In this document: positions 24,092 through 32,807 of the stretch, piece after piece
How the letters are laid out: each line of letters opens with the position of its first letter
Numbering within the stretch: the stretch's first letter is position 1
From: Sphingomonadaceae bacterium
GTDB lineage: Bacteria; Pseudomonadota; Alphaproteobacteria; Sphingomonadales; Sphingomonadaceae
Direction of reading: 5' to 3'
DNA: 42,275 nt
NCBI GenBank assembly: GCA_016000085.1
Contig: JAECRT010000004.1
Location: 39,168 to 81,442, forward strand
The notes under the pieces: model-generated
Seen by the model: the letters and a program-made list of their open reading frames with translations, nothing else
Databases searched by the model: none
What the model was told of the DNA's origin: nothing
Made by a program: the position numbers and the translations under genes

Positions 24092-24826
24092 TTAGCGTCC
24101 GGGTGTGTTGCGGATCATGCCCCGGCCGCTGGCCGGCACAGGGCGGGCGGGCGTGGGCCGTTCGCCGAACAGCGCGGTGCCGATGCGCACGTCGGTTGCG
24201 CCCAGCATGATCGCGGTTTCATAGTCGCTCGACATGCCCATGGAGAGCCGGTCCAGCCCTTCTTCCCGCGCCATTTTGGCGAGCAGCGCGAAATAGGGAG
24301 TGGGCTCCACATCGGCGGGGGGCACGCACATCAGGCCGAGCAGCGGGATGTCCGCTGCGCGCGTCGCGGCAATCAGGGCCGGGACATCGGCAATGGCGCA
24401 ACCGCCCTTTTGCGCCTCCGCCCCGATATTGACCTGAATATAGCAAGGAATGCGCTTGCCCGCTGTGTCCATGGCTTTGACGAGCGCGGTCAGCAGCGAG
24501 GGGCGGTCGAGGCCATGGATCGCATCGAACAGGGCGACGGCTTCGGCGGCTTTGTTCGATTGCAACTGGCCGACCAGATGCAGGGCGATGTCGGGATATT
24601 CGTCACGCAGGGCGGGCCATTTGTCCTGGCTTTCCTGCACCCGATTTTCGCCGAAGACGCGCTGGCCCGCAGCAATCAGCGGGCGGATGGCGTCGGCCTC
24701 CTGCGTCTTGGACACGGCGATCAGGGTGACGGCATCGGCATCGCGATCGGTCAGGTGGGCAGCGCGGCTGATGGCATCCTCTATGGTGGCGAGGCGGCGG
24801 GCGGCTTCTTCAGTGTCGGTCGTCAT
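24092..24826 (-). CDS. YggS/PLPBP-family pyridoxal-phosphate homeostasis protein
   Basis: This family binds pyridoxal 5'-phosphate without known enzyme activity and keeps vitamin B6 and amino/keto acid pools balanced. The 244-residue product folds as a TIM-barrel like the N-terminal domain of alanine racemase. The PLP lysine is in 'LIAVSKTQEADAI'. Further blocks 'FGENRVQESQDKWP', 'LHLVGQLQSNKA', 'VNIGAEAQKGG', 'GLMCVPP', 'LSMGMSSDYETAIMLGATDVRIGTALFGER' are the usual conserved set. ATG 24826. It diverges from the ThiE-like gene over 23 bases. Confidence 0.95.
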   Translation of the reverse strand: MTTDTEEAARRLATIEDAISRAAHLTDRDADAVTLIAVSKTQEADAIRPLIAAGQRVFGENRVQESQDKWPALRDEYPDIALHLVGQLQSNKAAEAVALFDAIHGLDRPSLLTALVKAMDTAGKRIPCYIQVNIGAEAQKGGCAIADVPALIAATRAADIPLLGLMCVPPADVEPTPYFALLAKMAREEGLDRLSMGMSSDYETAIMLGATDVRIGTALFGERPTPARPVPASGRGMIRNTPGR

Positions 24827-24849
24827 GCGGGCTGCTATAGGGCAGGGCG

Positions 24850-25428
24850 ATGACCCGCCGCCACCGCAAAAAATTGCCGCATCTGTGGCTGATGACCGAC
24901 GAACGGATCGGCGAGGCGGCGTTGCTGGCGGCGGCGGCGCGGCTGCCCAAGGGGAAAGGCGGGATTGTCTTTCGCCATTACCGGACCGAATCGCGCGCGC
25001 GCCGGGCCTTGTTCGAGGCGCTGCGGCTGATCGCCCGGCGGCGGCGGCTGGTGCTCATCCTGGCGGGTGATGCACGGACGGCGGCGGCCTGGGCAGCGGA
25101 TGGCTGGCACGGGCGCGACGCGCGCAGGGCGGGGCCGATCGGGGCGCGGGCGATGCTGCACAGCGCGCCGGCGCATGATGCGCGGGAGATGATGGCGGCG
25201 GGGCGGGGCGGGGCGGACCTGGTTTTCCTGTCGCCTTTATTTGCGACCCGATCCCATCCCGGCGCACCGAGTCTGGGCCGTGTTCGCTTCGCGGCGCTGG
25301 CGAGACAGGCGCAGATGCCGGTTATGGCGCTGGGCGGGGTGACGCAGGGGGATTTGCATGGGCTGCGCACGATCGGCGCGGACGGATGGGGCGCGATCGA
25401 CGGGCTGGTTGATGGGGGCAGGGGGTGA
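24850..25428 (+). CDS. thiamine-phosphate-synthase-like (ThiE/TenI fold) protein, degenerate motifs
   Basis: The 192-residue product follows ThiE/TenI layout: 'LPHLWLMTDERIG' start, a strand 'GGIVFRHYR' where ThiE has 'QLR.K', 'LILAGDA' where ThiE has the 'VND' motif, 'GWHGRD' where ThiE has 'HLGQ(E/D)D', a 'LHSAPAHD' equivalent of the 'S.H' loop, 'ADLVFLSPLFATRSHPGA' and 'MALGGVT'. The fold is plausible, but the Gln of QLR, the Asn of ND and the LGQ block are altered, so synthesis of thiamine phosphate by this protein is doubtful. It may be a TenI-like or non-enzymatic paralogue. It is Arg/Ala-rich and diverges from yggS. Start ATG 24850. Confidence 0.75.
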   Translation: MTRRHRKKLPHLWLMTDERIGEAALLAAAARLPKGKGGIVFRHYRTESRARRALFEALRLIARRRRLVLILAGDARTAAAWAADGWHGRDARRAGPIGARAMLHSAPAHDAREMMAAGRGGADLVFLSPLFATRSHPGAPSLGRVRFAALARQAQMPVMALGGVTQGDLHGLRTIGADGWGAIDGLVDGGRG

Positions 25429-25509
25429 TGGGATTTGGGTGGATTCGAGACGGTCGGGTTGCAGCCATAGACTCTAGAAAGCCAACACCGAACCCTTTAG
25501 AAAGCCGGT

Positions 25510-25740
25510 ATGGCGGATCGTGATCGATGGATACTCCACATTAAAGAATTGCGTGAGAAGCGCAGCATCGGCATTCTCGACGCTGAGCGCCTCGCCTTGA
25601 CCGACCCACAATGGCGACGCTGGTTGGAGCGTCAGATCAACAATGATGATCGATGCCGCCGGATGGCACTTAGCCATATTCGGCATAACCGCGAAATGGC
25701 ACTGATTGCGAGACAGGGTGATCGCCTCGTTATCCGATAG
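25510..25740 (+). CDS. small hypothetical protein
   Basis: A 76-residue reading frame with ATG start and stop within the accessory-looking stretch. The product is basic and soluble: 'MADRDRWILHIKELREKRSI' then 'DPQWRRWLERQINNDDRCRRMA' and ending 'RQGDRLVIR'. It is predicted largely helical with no membrane segment or known motif. No ribosome site of note, and the codon choice is more mixed than in the neighbours. It may be real or a chance frame; I lean to real because no long frame overlaps it on the other strand except a shorter reverse shadow. Confidence 0.4.
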   Translation: MADRDRWILHIKELREKRSIGILDAERLALTDPQWRRWLERQINNDDRCRRMALSHIRHNREMALIARQGDRLVIR

Positions 25741-25815
25741 GGGTGGATTGCGGACTGTCTGCTGTCGAGCGGGGGTGTGGTGGCAAGCTGACGTAATTCG
25801 CTATAGGTCCGTCCC

Positions 25816-25974
25816 ATGACGAAACCATGGATCATCACGCTTTGGGTCTTCACAATCGCTTTGGCGGGCTGGTTGTTGTTCGACGGTCAGCGCCTAGCCG
25901 CAGCGGGTGTGATGGGAACGGCATTATTTTGGGAGGCAATCCATCGCCTGTTCGGCACAAGGGATGCCGAGTAA
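25816..25974 (+). CDS. small putative membrane protein (52 aa)
   Basis: A short frame encodes 52 residues beginning 'MTKPWIITLWVFTIALAGWLLF', one clear membrane helix with a positive start, a short loop 'DGQRLAAAG', then a second hydrophobic part 'VMGTALFWEAIHRLFGTRDAE'. This amphipathic two-segment layout with a charged C-terminus is common for small membrane proteins. It is not recognised. The start lacks a strong ribosome site (GGTCCGTCCC precedes). Its clean hydrophobic pattern favours a real gene over chance. Confidence 0.45.
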   Translation: MTKPWIITLWVFTIALAGWLLFDGQRLAAAGVMGTALFWEAIHRLFGTRDAE

Positions 25975-26037
25975 GAGCTTTTTTGCGGCATCTAGGGGTG
26001 GCGTTGCAGAAGCCGGTCGTTGCGCTATGGTATTTTG

Positions 26038-26328
26038 GTGAAAGCAGCGAACATTCTAGCAGGCTTAGCCACCTTCCTATGGTTTGCGTTGGCACTGCTT
26101 GGGCGGGAAGGTGTGAACGGCATCGTCGCTCAAAATGCGCCCGGCTATCCGAACATGGGGCAAATCAACCTTTACATTGTATATCCGCTATATGTCGTTC
26201 TGGCGCTTCTTTCGTGTCCGGGCGTTTGCAATGCTTTCCGGCGCTGTCCATTAGTGCTCGGACTAGCTTCCGGGGCGTCATTACTCATAATATTTCCTTA
26301 CCTAGCGGTTTGGGGAGGCGGGGTCTGA
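26038..26328 (+). CDS. small hypothetical membrane protein (96 aa)
   Basis: The frame encodes about 96 residues from a GTG at 26038 (a TTG at 26020 would add six). It has three hydrophobic segments: 'ILAGLATFLWFALALL', 'INLYIVYPLYVVLALLSC' and 'LVLGLASGASLLIIFPYLAVWG', separated by short polar loops. No family is recognised. Codon use is less GC-rich than in the surrounding genes, fitting acquired DNA. It follows the 52-residue membrane protein by 63 bases on the same strand, so the two could be expressed together. Confidence 0.5.
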   Translation: MKAANILAGLATFLWFALALLGREGVNGIVAQNAPGYPNMGQINLYIVYPLYVVLALLSCPGVCNAFRRCPLVLGLASGASLLIIFPYLAVWGGGV

Positions 26329-26442
26329 CAGGGTCCGCTATTGAGCGGTAATGATAGCATCTTAAATGCCGAAAAATGGTCGGTACCCTCCTTTCATCCA
26401 TTCTTTCTGACGATCACGCGAACGCGACCGTTGCGAGAATGG

Positions 26443-26461
26443 TCCCGGATCAAGTCCGGGA
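26443..26461. repeat. short palindromic intergenic repeat
   Basis: TCCCGGA and TCCGGGA form a perfect 7-bp hairpin around TCAAG. I recall the sequence 'GTCCCGGATCAAGTCCGGGATGA' as a recurring intergenic element in sphingomonad genomes; this is from memory and could not be searched. Only one copy is seen in the window. Confidence 0.5.
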
Positions 26462-26607
26462 TGATGACGTAGCGGTGGGGGAGTGACTTTGGAGACGCCA
26501 AGTCGCGGCGCAGGACGGCGGTTTTGACCGTTTCGCTCCGAACAGCGCGAAGCATATGCGGCATCCGCGCGGCGATAGCGCTTGCTCTTACCGGTCGTTC
26601 AGGACGA

Positions 26608-27336
26608 TCAGAATTTGAAGATGGTGCCCAGATAGACGGCCTGGCTGTCCTGCCGGTCGTCGGTCATCGGTGTCAGGCGACCTGCCACATTATTATTGTA
26701 GCGTACGCCAGCGGTGACGTTCAGGTTGCGCGTCAGCGAATAGGAACTGGCGAGATCCAGCGAATAATCCTTGTCCGCCGAAGGGTTGCGCACGCTCGCT
26801 GCGGCTTCGCGACGTGGTTCGATCACCATTTTCGTGCTGAAGCGGTCCTTGCGGCCATCATCCAGCGAGAAATTCTTCGCGTCGACCATGGTTTCGACCG
26901 GCACGGGGTCCAGTGCCTTGCGGCCTACCGCGTCGGGCAGGGCGAACTTGCGCCAGCCATGCGCGCCATTCAGGCTGAAGGCGACCGGCGCGATATCGAC
27001 GGGCGCGAGCGTCCGGCTGTTGACAGGCCGATCATTGCTGCTGGCCCGGATCATCACCGTGATCGCGCGCTGGCCGCTCAGTGAACCGCTGGTCGGCGTG
27101 AATCGGAAACCCTGACGGCTGGCCGATGCCGCGATCTTCGCATAGGCTGCGGCAAGGCTGGGATCTTTGGTCGTGGGCGTGAAGGAGGAGATGCTGCCAA
27201 GCGCGTCGAGCGAAACAGGCGTTGCGCTACGCAGGCGCATCATGTCGGTCGCGGCGCCGATCGCGGGAGACAGCATGAAGCCAGCTACGGCAACCGCCGC
27301 GCCCGCCAATGCCAGATGTCCCCGTTGTAAGCCCAT
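26608..27336 (-). CDS. exported/outer-membrane protein of unknown function
   Basis: The 242-residue product (start MGLQRGHLALAG, ATG 27336) has a signal peptide ending around 'AIGAA'. The middle region includes 'TPVSLDALGSISSFTPTTKDPSLAAAYAKIAA' and a repeated strand pattern. The C-terminus ('YSLDLASSYSLTRNLNVTAGVRYNNN...QDSQAVYLGTIFKF') has alternating hydrophobic residues and a terminal Phe, as in outer-membrane proteins that BamA recognises. It is too short for a large barrel, so the C-terminal third may be a small barrel or a wall-attached domain. No family is recognised. An upstream in-frame start (27378 region) is possible. It diverges from the DUF3576 lipoprotein gene. Confidence 0.65.
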   Translation of the reverse strand: MGLQRGHLALAGAAVAVAGFMLSPAIGAATDMMRLRSATPVSLDALGSISSFTPTTKDPSLAAAYAKIAASASRQGFRFTPTSGSLSGQRAITVMIRASSNDRPVNSRTLAPVDIAPVAFSLNGAHGWRKFALPDAVGRKALDPVPVETMVDAKNFSLDDGRKDRFSTKMVIEPRREAAASVRNPSADKDYSLDLASSYSLTRNLNVTAGVRYNNNVAGRLTPMTDDRQDSQAVYLGTIFKF

Positions 27337-27568
27337 GACTCGATTCTTTTCCCCACTGATATGATTGCTTAACGCATTACACATGCGGAGTCCCCCATGG
27401 CTAGTGCTTGGCGACCCTTTTTGTCTGAGTGTTGCACAGAGTACACAGACTCCGTCGCCCGCCGGACGGCGCGTCCGCCGCATGACGCCCGCCGCCCCCT
27501 TGCTCCTTGGCGCGGGTCCACTATAGAAGCCATGCGTTTTTTCGTCTTTTTCAGCTAGGACATGCCTG

Positions 27569-28018
27569 ATGGCCAGCCGCCTTATTCGTTCCGTTTCCGC
27601 CGGCCTGCTGCTGGCCGCGATCCTGCCGCTTGCCGCCTGTGGTGGTGGTGAGAAGGGCCGGCCCAAGGCGGATCTGGCCGCGTCGAAGGTCACGACCATC
27701 GGCGTCAACGCCTATCTGTGGCGCGCCAGCCTCGATACTTTGTCGTTCATGCCGATGGTGCAGACCGACTCCAATGGCGGCGTGATCGTCACCGACTGGT
27801 ATGCCAACCCCAACAGCCCCAATGAGCGGATGAAGCTGACCGTATCGATTCTGGACCAGGATCTGCGCGCCGATGCGCTGCGCGTTGCGGCCAGCCGTCA
27901 GGTCAGCCAGGGCGGCCAGTGGGTCGATGCGCCGGTGCAGGCCGCCACGGTGCAGAAGCTGGAGGAAATCATCCTCACCAAGGCGCGCGACCTGCGCCGC
28001 ACGGCGATTGCTGGCTGA
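27569..28018 (+). CDS. DUF3576 lipoprotein
   Basis: The 149-residue product has a lipoprotein signal with lipobox 'LAAC' and a Gly-rich start 'GGGEKGRP'. The DUF3576 domain is seen from 'IGVNAYLWRASLDTLSFMPMVQTDSNGGVIVTDWY' through 'ERMKLTVSILDQDLRADALRVAASRQ' to 'LEEIILTKARDLRRTAI'. Function is unknown, but the family is generally next to leuS and lptE in alphaproteobacteria, as here, which suggests an envelope role linked to LPS export. A rho-independent terminator follows, 10 bases after its stop. Confidence 0.9.
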   Translation: MASRLIRSVSAGLLLAAILPLAACGGGEKGRPKADLAASKVTTIGVNAYLWRASLDTLSFMPMVQTDSNGGVIVTDWYANPNSPNERMKLTVSILDQDLRADALRVAASRQVSQGGQWVDAPVQAATVQKLEEIILTKARDLRRTAIAG

Positions 28019-28028
28019 CGCCATCGGT

Positions 28029-28057
28029 GGGGCACGCAGCCGCGCTGCCCCTTTTTT
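28029..28057 (+). terminator. rho-independent terminator between DUF3576 and leuS
   Basis: GGGGCA (28029-28034) pairs with TGCCCC (28046-28051) around an 11-base loop and is followed by six T residues. It lies 10 bases after the DUF3576 stop and about 58 bases before the leuS start, so leuS probably has its own promoter or depends on partial read-through. Confidence 0.8.
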
Positions 28058-28115
28058 CAGGATCATCGGGGCTGGGTCTGACAAGGCCCAGCCTGCACGC
28101 ATTTAAGGACATGAC

Positions 28116-30629
28116 ATGCAGAGGCGCTTCAACCCGCTAGAGGCCGACGCCCGCTGGCAGGGTGTGTGGGACGAGAAGCAGAGCTTCAAGGCTAGCGACA
28201 CGAGCGACAAGCCACGCAGTTATGTGCTGGAGATGTTTCCCTATCCATCGGGGCGCATCCATATCGGCCATGTCCGTAACTATTCGATGGGGGACGTGCT
28301 GGCGCGATTCCGCCGGATGACGGGCCACGAAGTGCTTCACCCGATGGGGTGGGACGCCTTTGGTATGCCGGCCGAAAATGCGGCGATGGAAAAGAAGGTG
28401 CATCCGGGCGAATGGACGCGCTCGAACATCGCGAACATGCGCGCGCAGTTGAAGAAGCTGGGCTTCGCGATCGACTGGAGCCGCGAACTGGCGACGTGCG
28501 AGCCGGACTATTACGGCCATGAACAGGCGCTGTTCCTGGACATGCTGGAAGCGGGCCTGGTCTATCGCAAGGAAAGCGCGGTCAATTGGGACCCGGTCGA
28601 CATGACCGTGCTGGCCAATGAGCAGGTGATCGATGGCAAGGGTTGGCGATCCGGTGCGCCGGTCGAGAAGCGCAAGCTGTCCCAATGGTTCCTCAAGATC
28701 ACGCAATTTGCCGACGATCTGCTGGAGGGGCTGAAGGGTCTGGACCAGTGGCCCGACAAGGTGCGCACGATGCAGGAAAACTGGATCGGCAAATCGGTGG
28801 GCCTGCAATTCCGCTTCAAGCCGGTGGCGCCGTTCGACAGCGAGATCGAGGTCTATTCGACCCGGCCCGATACGATTTTCGGGGCCAGCTTCGTCGCGAT
28901 CGCGGCGGATCATCCGATTGCGCAGCAGGTCGCGGCGGGGAATGCGGAGGCGCAAGCCTTCATCGCGCTGTGCAAGGAAGGCGGCACGACCGCGGCAGAA
29001 CTGGAAACGGCGGAAAAGCTGGGCTTTGATACCGGCCTGACCGTCGCGCATCCGTTCGACCCGGATTGGCATCTGCCCGTTTTCATCGCCAATTTCGTGC
29101 TGATGGATTATGGCACGGGCGCGGTCATGGGCGTGCCTGCGCACGACCAGCGCGACCTCGACTTCGCGCGCAAATATATGCTTGCCGTGGAGCGCGTGGT
29201 GGCAGCCGACGGGGATGAGGCCAAGCCCATCCATGACGAGGCCTATGTAGGACCGGGCCGCCTGGTCAACAGCCGCTTCCTCGACGGCATGAGCGTGGAG
29301 GACGGCAAGGCGGCCGTCATCGCGCGTGCGCAGGGCGAAGGCTGGGGCGAGGGCAAGACCGTGTTCCGCCTGCGCGACTGGGGCGTGTCGCGCCAGCGTT
29401 ACTGGGGCACGCCGATTCCGGTGATCCATTGCGAAAGCTGTGGCCCGGTGCCGGTGCCCAAGGCGCAACTGCCGATCGTGCTGCCCGAAGACATCACGTT
29501 CGATGTGCCCGGCAATCCGCTGGATCGCCACCCGACCTGGAAGCATGTGGATTGCCCGTCCTGCGGCAAGGCGGCGGTGCGGGAAACCGACACGCTCGAC
29601 ACGTTCGCGGATTCAAGCTGGTATTTCATCCGCTTCGCCAGCCAGCCCAAGGACAGGCCGTTCGACCGGGAAACCGTCGAAAAATGGCTGCCGGTGGGGC
29701 AATATATTGGCGGCGTGGAACATGCGATCCTGCATCTCCTCTATGCGCGATTCTGGACGCGGGCGTTGCAGCATATGGGGCAACTGGGCTTTGCCGAGCC
29801 GTTCACCGGCCTGTTCACGCAAGGCATGGTGACGCACGAGACGTACAAGTCGCCTGAAGGCGCATGGCTGGCGCCGCAGGATGTGGAAAAGCAGGGCGAC
29901 TCCATCGTCATGGTCGACACAGGCGCGCCGGTGACGGTCGGCCGCGTCGAGAAAATGTCCAAGTCCAAGAAGAATGTCGTCGATCCCGATGACATCATCG
30001 CCCAATATGGCGCGGACGCGGTGCGCTGGTTCATGCTGTCGGACAGCCCGCCGGAACGCGACCTGCCCTGGACCGAAAGCGGCATCGAAGGATCGTGGCG
30101 GTTCGTCAATCGCCTGTGGCGTCTGTTCGGGCAGATCGAAGCGGGCGCTGAAGGGGCGGACAAGCCGCTCGACCGCAAGCTGCACCAGACGATCGACGGC
30201 ATCGCGAAGGATATCGAGGCGCTGTCCTTCAACAAGGCGGTCGCCAAGATTTACGAACTGGCCAATGCGGTGGAAAAGGCTGCGCCGTCGGCTTCGCGCA
30301 ATGGTGCCATCCGTGCGCTCGCGCTGTTGGTCGCGCCGATGACGCCACATCTGGCCGAGGAAGCGTGGGCGGACATGGGCGAAACCGGCCTGATCGCCGA
30401 TGCGCCCTGGCCGACGGTCGATCCGGCCTTGCTGGTCGACGATGAAGTGACGATCGCCTGTCAGGTGATGGGCAAGTTGCGCGACACGATCACCGTGCCG
30501 AACGGTACGGCGAAAGATGAACTGGAGCGACTGGCGCTGGCCGCGCCCAATGTGGTGCGGATATTGGACGGCGCGACGCCCAAGAAGATCATCGTGGTGC
30601 CGGATCGCCTGGTCAATCTGGTTATCTAA
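28116..30629 (+). CDS. leuS: leucyl-tRNA synthetase
   Basis: LeuS charges tRNA-Leu. The 837-residue class I enzyme has the HIGH motif in '[15 protein letters not shown]' near residue 45, an editing (CP1) domain in the middle including '[15 protein letters not shown]' and '[21 protein letters not shown]', a zinc-like cysteine set '[10 protein letters not shown]' and 'CPSCGKAA', and the KMSKS loop '[14 protein letters not shown]' near residue 615. The anticodon-binding C-terminus ends '[10 protein letters not shown]'. AAGGAC before the ATG supports the start. It is followed by a REP-like inverted repeat and lptE. Confidence 0.98.
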   Translation: MQRRFNPLEADARWQGVWDEKQSFKASDTSDKPRSYVLEMFPYPSGRIHIGHVRNYSMGDVLARFRRMTGHEVLHPMGWDAFGMPAENAAMEKKVHPGEWTRSNIANMRAQLKKLGFAIDWSRELATCEPDYYGHEQALFLDMLEAGLVYRKESAVNWDPVDMTVLANEQVIDGKGWRSGAPVEKRKLSQWFLKITQFADDLLEGLKGLDQWPDKVRTMQENWIGKSVGLQFRFKPVAPFDSEIEVYSTRPDTIFGASFVAIAADHPIAQQVAAGNAEAQAFIALCKEGGTTAAELETAEKLGFDTGLTVAHPFDPDWHLPVFIANFVLMDYGTGAVMGVPAHDQRDLDFARKYMLAVERVVAADGDEAKPIHDEAYVGPGRLVNSRFLDGMSVEDGKAAVIARAQGEGWGEGKTVFRLRDWGVSRQRYWGTPIPVIHCESCGPVPVPKAQLPIVLPEDITFDVPGNPLDRHPTWKHVDCPSCGKAAVRETDTLDTFADSSWYFIRFASQPKDRPFDRETVEKWLPVGQYIGGVEHAILHLLYARFWTRALQHMGQLGFAEPFTGLFTQGMVTHETYKSPEGAWLAPQDVEKQGDSIVMVDTGAPVTVGRVEKMSKSKKNVVDPDDIIAQYGADAVRWFMLSDSPPERDLPWTESGIEGSWRFVNRLWRLFGQIEAGAEGADKPLDRKLHQTIDGIAKDIEALSFNKAVAKIYELANAVEKAAPSASRNGAIRALALLVAPMTPHLAEEAWADMGETGLIADAPWPTVDPALLVDDEVTIACQVMGKLRDTITVPNGTAKDELERLALAAPNVVRILDGATPKKIIVVPDRLVNLVI

Positions 30630-30635
30630 CAACAT

Positions 30636-30714
30636 CCGTTCGGGCTGAGCCTGTCGAAGCTCCGCACTTTTCTTCGAAAGCAGGAAAGCCCTTCGACAGG
30701 CTCAGGGCGAACGG
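30636..30714. repeat. REP-like inverted repeat pair between leuS and lptE
   Basis: Arms CCGTTCGGGCTGAGCCTG... (30636-30659) and its inverted near-copy (30691-30714) are 24 bp long with two mismatches, separated by 31 bases. The sequence 'CGTTCGGGCTGAGCCTGTCGAAG' is a pattern I recall as widespread between genes in sphingomonads and xanthomonads. As RNA the two arms can form a long hairpin. The right arm ends 13 bases before the lptE start. There is no T-run. Confidence 0.82.
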
Positions 30715-30727
30715 TTATGGATGTCGC

Positions 30728-31228
30728 ATGAAGTCTTGGCCTCTCTCCCTCATCGCTCTTGTGTCCCTGTCCGGCTGCGGCTTGCGCCCGGTCTATGGCG
30801 GGGGAAGCCATGGCGCGGTGGCGCAGGCGCTCGGCAATGTCGAAGTCGCGCCGATCGAGGGAAAAAACGGCTGGTTGATGCACAATGCGCTCGACGACCG
30901 ATTGGCGGCAATGCGGGGTGGCACTGGCCCGCGCTATCGGCTGGTGGTGAAGCTGGACGACCAGATCAGCGGTTTCGGTTTGCGTGCCGACGCGGCCATT
31001 ACCCGCGAACGGCGGACGCTGCGCGCGCGCTATCAACTCATCGATGAAGCGACCGGCGCACAATTGCTGGACGATACTGCCGGGTCCGATGCGGGCATCG
31101 ACGTGACCTCCAGCGAATATGCCACGATCGCGGCGGAAGACACGGCGCTGGAACGGCTGTCGCAAACGGTTGCGGACCAGATCGTCACCCGGCTCGCGCT
31201 GTTTTCGCGCAAGGGCGCCAATCCTTGA
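30728..31228 (+). CDS. lptE: LPS-assembly lipoprotein LptE
   Basis: LptE is the outer-membrane lipoprotein that plugs the LptD barrel and helps insert lipopolysaccharide. The 166-residue product has a lipobox 'SLSGC' (Cys17) and 'GLRPVYGG' directly after it, the hallmark of alphaproteobacterial LptE, then a compact alpha/beta domain. Its stop TGA overlaps the TTG start of holA. The ATG follows the REP-like repeat closely with no clear ribosome site, so translation may depend on the leader structure. The leuS-lptE-holA order is conserved in related bacteria. Confidence 0.9.
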   Translation: MKSWPLSLIALVSLSGCGLRPVYGGGSHGAVAQALGNVEVAPIEGKNGWLMHNALDDRLAAMRGGTGPRYRLVVKLDDQISGFGLRADAAITRERRTLRARYQLIDEATGAQLLDDTAGSDAGIDVTSSEYATIAAEDTALERLSQTVADQIVTRLALFSRKGANP

Positions 31229-32253
31229 AAGCCAATCGCGGCCAGATGGAAAGGGCGCTCGACGCGCCGCCTGCCGATGTCCGCTTCTTCCTGCTCTACG
31301 GCCCCGATGAGGCGGGGAGTCAGGCGCTGGCCAAACGGCTGGAGCGGGCGATGGGGCCACAGGCAGAGCGGATCGATCTGGACGGCGCGGCGCTACGCGA
31401 TGATCCGGCGCGACTGGCCGATGAAGCGGCGTCCTTTTCCATGTTCGGCGACCGGCGCTGGGTGCGTATCAGCGGCATGGGCGAGGAATCGGTCCCCGCG
31501 CTGACCGCCCTGCTGGAAGCATCCGTCGCCGGTAATCCGGTGATCGCGGTGGCAGGCGCGCTCAAGGCGACGTCGAAGCTGGTCAAGCTGGCGCTCGACC
31601 ATAAAAGCGTGCTGGCGTGCATCTCTTACCAGCCCGACGCGCGGGAGGCGGAGCAGATTGCCGTGGGTATAGCGCGCGACGGAGGGTTGCGGTTGTCCTC
31701 CGATCTGGCGCGGCGGATCGTCGATCTGGCCAATGGCGACCGGGCGTTGATGGCGGGGGAGGTGGAGAAGCTGATCCTGTATCTCGACGCCGCGCCCGAC
31801 CGGCCGCGCGAAGCGACGGCGGAGGCACTGGATGCGCTGTCCGCCGACAATCCCGACACGGAAGTCGCGCCGCTGGTCAATGCGGTGCTGGGCGGCGATC
31901 TGGTCGCCATGCATCGTGAACTGACGAGTCTGGCGGAAACCGGCACGGCGATGGCGTCGGTCATCCGCCCGCTGCTGAGTCGTGCGATGCTGGTCGCCAA
32001 TATCCGCACCGAGTTTGAAAGCAGCGGACGGTTGGACGCGGCGGTCGAGGCGGCGGGCAAGGCGGTGTTCTGGAAGGAAAAGGGGCTGGTGTCGCGCCAG
32101 GTCCGGTTGTGGGACAGCGGCGGCATCGCCCGCGTGCTCCAGCGCTTGCTGGAAGCGGAGCGGGCGACCCGTTCCGGCCGGGGTCTGGGCGACCTGATGG
32201 TCCGCCACGAGTTGCTGGCAATAACGCGACAGGCGGCGCGGGAGCGGGCTTGA
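31225..32253 (+). CDS. holA: DNA polymerase III delta subunit
   Basis: HolA is the clamp-loader delta subunit that opens the beta clamp. The 342-residue product has the expected N-terminal '[19 protein letters not shown]' region (AAA+ like without a P-loop), '[23 protein letters not shown]', '[30 protein letters not shown]', and a C-terminal helical collar with '[16 protein letters not shown]'. Start is TTG 31225 overlapping the lptE TGA, since no ATG fits. msrB follows after 31 bases. Together with dnaQ this puts two Pol III holoenzyme genes in the window. Confidence 0.92.
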   Translation: MKANRGQMERALDAPPADVRFFLLYGPDEAGSQALAKRLERAMGPQAERIDLDGAALRDDPARLADEAASFSMFGDRRWVRISGMGEESVPALTALLEASVAGNPVIAVAGALKATSKLVKLALDHKSVLACISYQPDAREAEQIAVGIARDGGLRLSSDLARRIVDLANGDRALMAGEVEKLILYLDAAPDRPREATAEALDALSADNPDTEVAPLVNAVLGGDLVAMHRELTSLAETGTAMASVIRPLLSRAMLVANIRTEFESSGRLDAAVEAAGKAVFWKEKGLVSRQVRLWDSGGIARVLQRLLEAERATRSGRGLGDLMVRHELLAITRQAARERA

Positions 32254-32284
32254 TCGACACTCAACCGGAGGTCATATTGCGCTT

Positions 32285-32689
32285 ATGGAAAAGATGAACC
32301 TGACGGATGCGGAATGGCGCGAGCGCCTGTCTCCCGAACAATATCATATGCTGCGCGAAGCGGGCACCGAGCGGGCCTTCACCGGCAAATATAACAGCAA
32401 CAAGGCGGACGGCGTCTATTTTTGCGCCGGGTGCGGCACGGAACTGTTCGATGCCGAGGAAAAATATGACAGCGGGTCGGGCTGGCCCAGCTTCACCGCG
32501 CCGGTGGATATCGACGCGGTCGATGAAATACGCGACTCCAGCCATGGCATGGTCCGCACCGAAGTGCGCTGCGCGACATGCGAAGGGCATCTGGGCCATG
32601 TTTTCCCCGACGGTCCGGGCGTCAACGGCCTGCGCTATTGCATGAACAGCGCATCGCTGAACTTCAAGCCGCGCGACGGGGAAGACTAG
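32285..32689 (+). CDS. msrB: peptide-methionine (R)-S-oxide reductase
   Basis: MsrB repairs methionine-R-sulfoxide in proteins. The 134-residue product has the structural zinc cysteines Cys47 and Cys50 ('CAGC') and Cys96 and Cys99 ('CATC'). The catalytic Cys119 is in '[11 protein letters not shown]', and 'SGSGWPSF' and '[12 protein letters not shown]' are present. Start ATG 32285; a second in-frame ATG lies three codons later. It belongs to the thioredoxin-dependent one-domain type. Confidence 0.96.
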   Translation: MEKMNLTDAEWRERLSPEQYHMLREAGTERAFTGKYNSNKADGVYFCAGCGTELFDAEEKYDSGSGWPSFTAPVDIDAVDEIRDSSHGMVRTEVRCATCEGHLGHVFPDGPGVNGLRYCMNSASLNFKPRDGED

Positions 32690-32807
32690 TCCGTTCATCG
32701 CCGGTAAAGCGCGACTCTCCATGGAGACTACACGGCCATTTTTCCGGTTCACGCGCATGATTTGCGCTGGCCGGGGCCGGGATTAGCGCGTATCCGGGGC
32801 GGCACAA

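Larger units (their letters stand above)
25429..26607. other. loosely packed accessory-looking stretch with small unknown genes and a hairpin repeat
   Basis: Between the ThiE-like gene and the exported unknown protein about 1.18 kb is unlike the rest of the window. It is lower in GC than its surroundings in places (e.g. 26020-26330), gene density is low and no family is recognised. It holds three small reading frames (25510, 25816, 26038), two copies of TAGAAAGCC at about 25475 and 25498, and a short hairpin at 26443-26461. The rest (26329-26442 and 26462-26607) shows no gene I can support. This could be a remnant of transferred DNA or an eroded region. Confidence 0.5.

Noticed and set aside
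26329-26607. Hidden gene between the small membrane protein and the exported unknown protein
   Set aside because: No frame with a believable start, composition or motif; only the short hairpin repeat is present.
30626-31360. 244-codon minus-strand frame over lptE
   Set aside because: Shadow of lptE and of the REP-like repeat; no recognisable domain.
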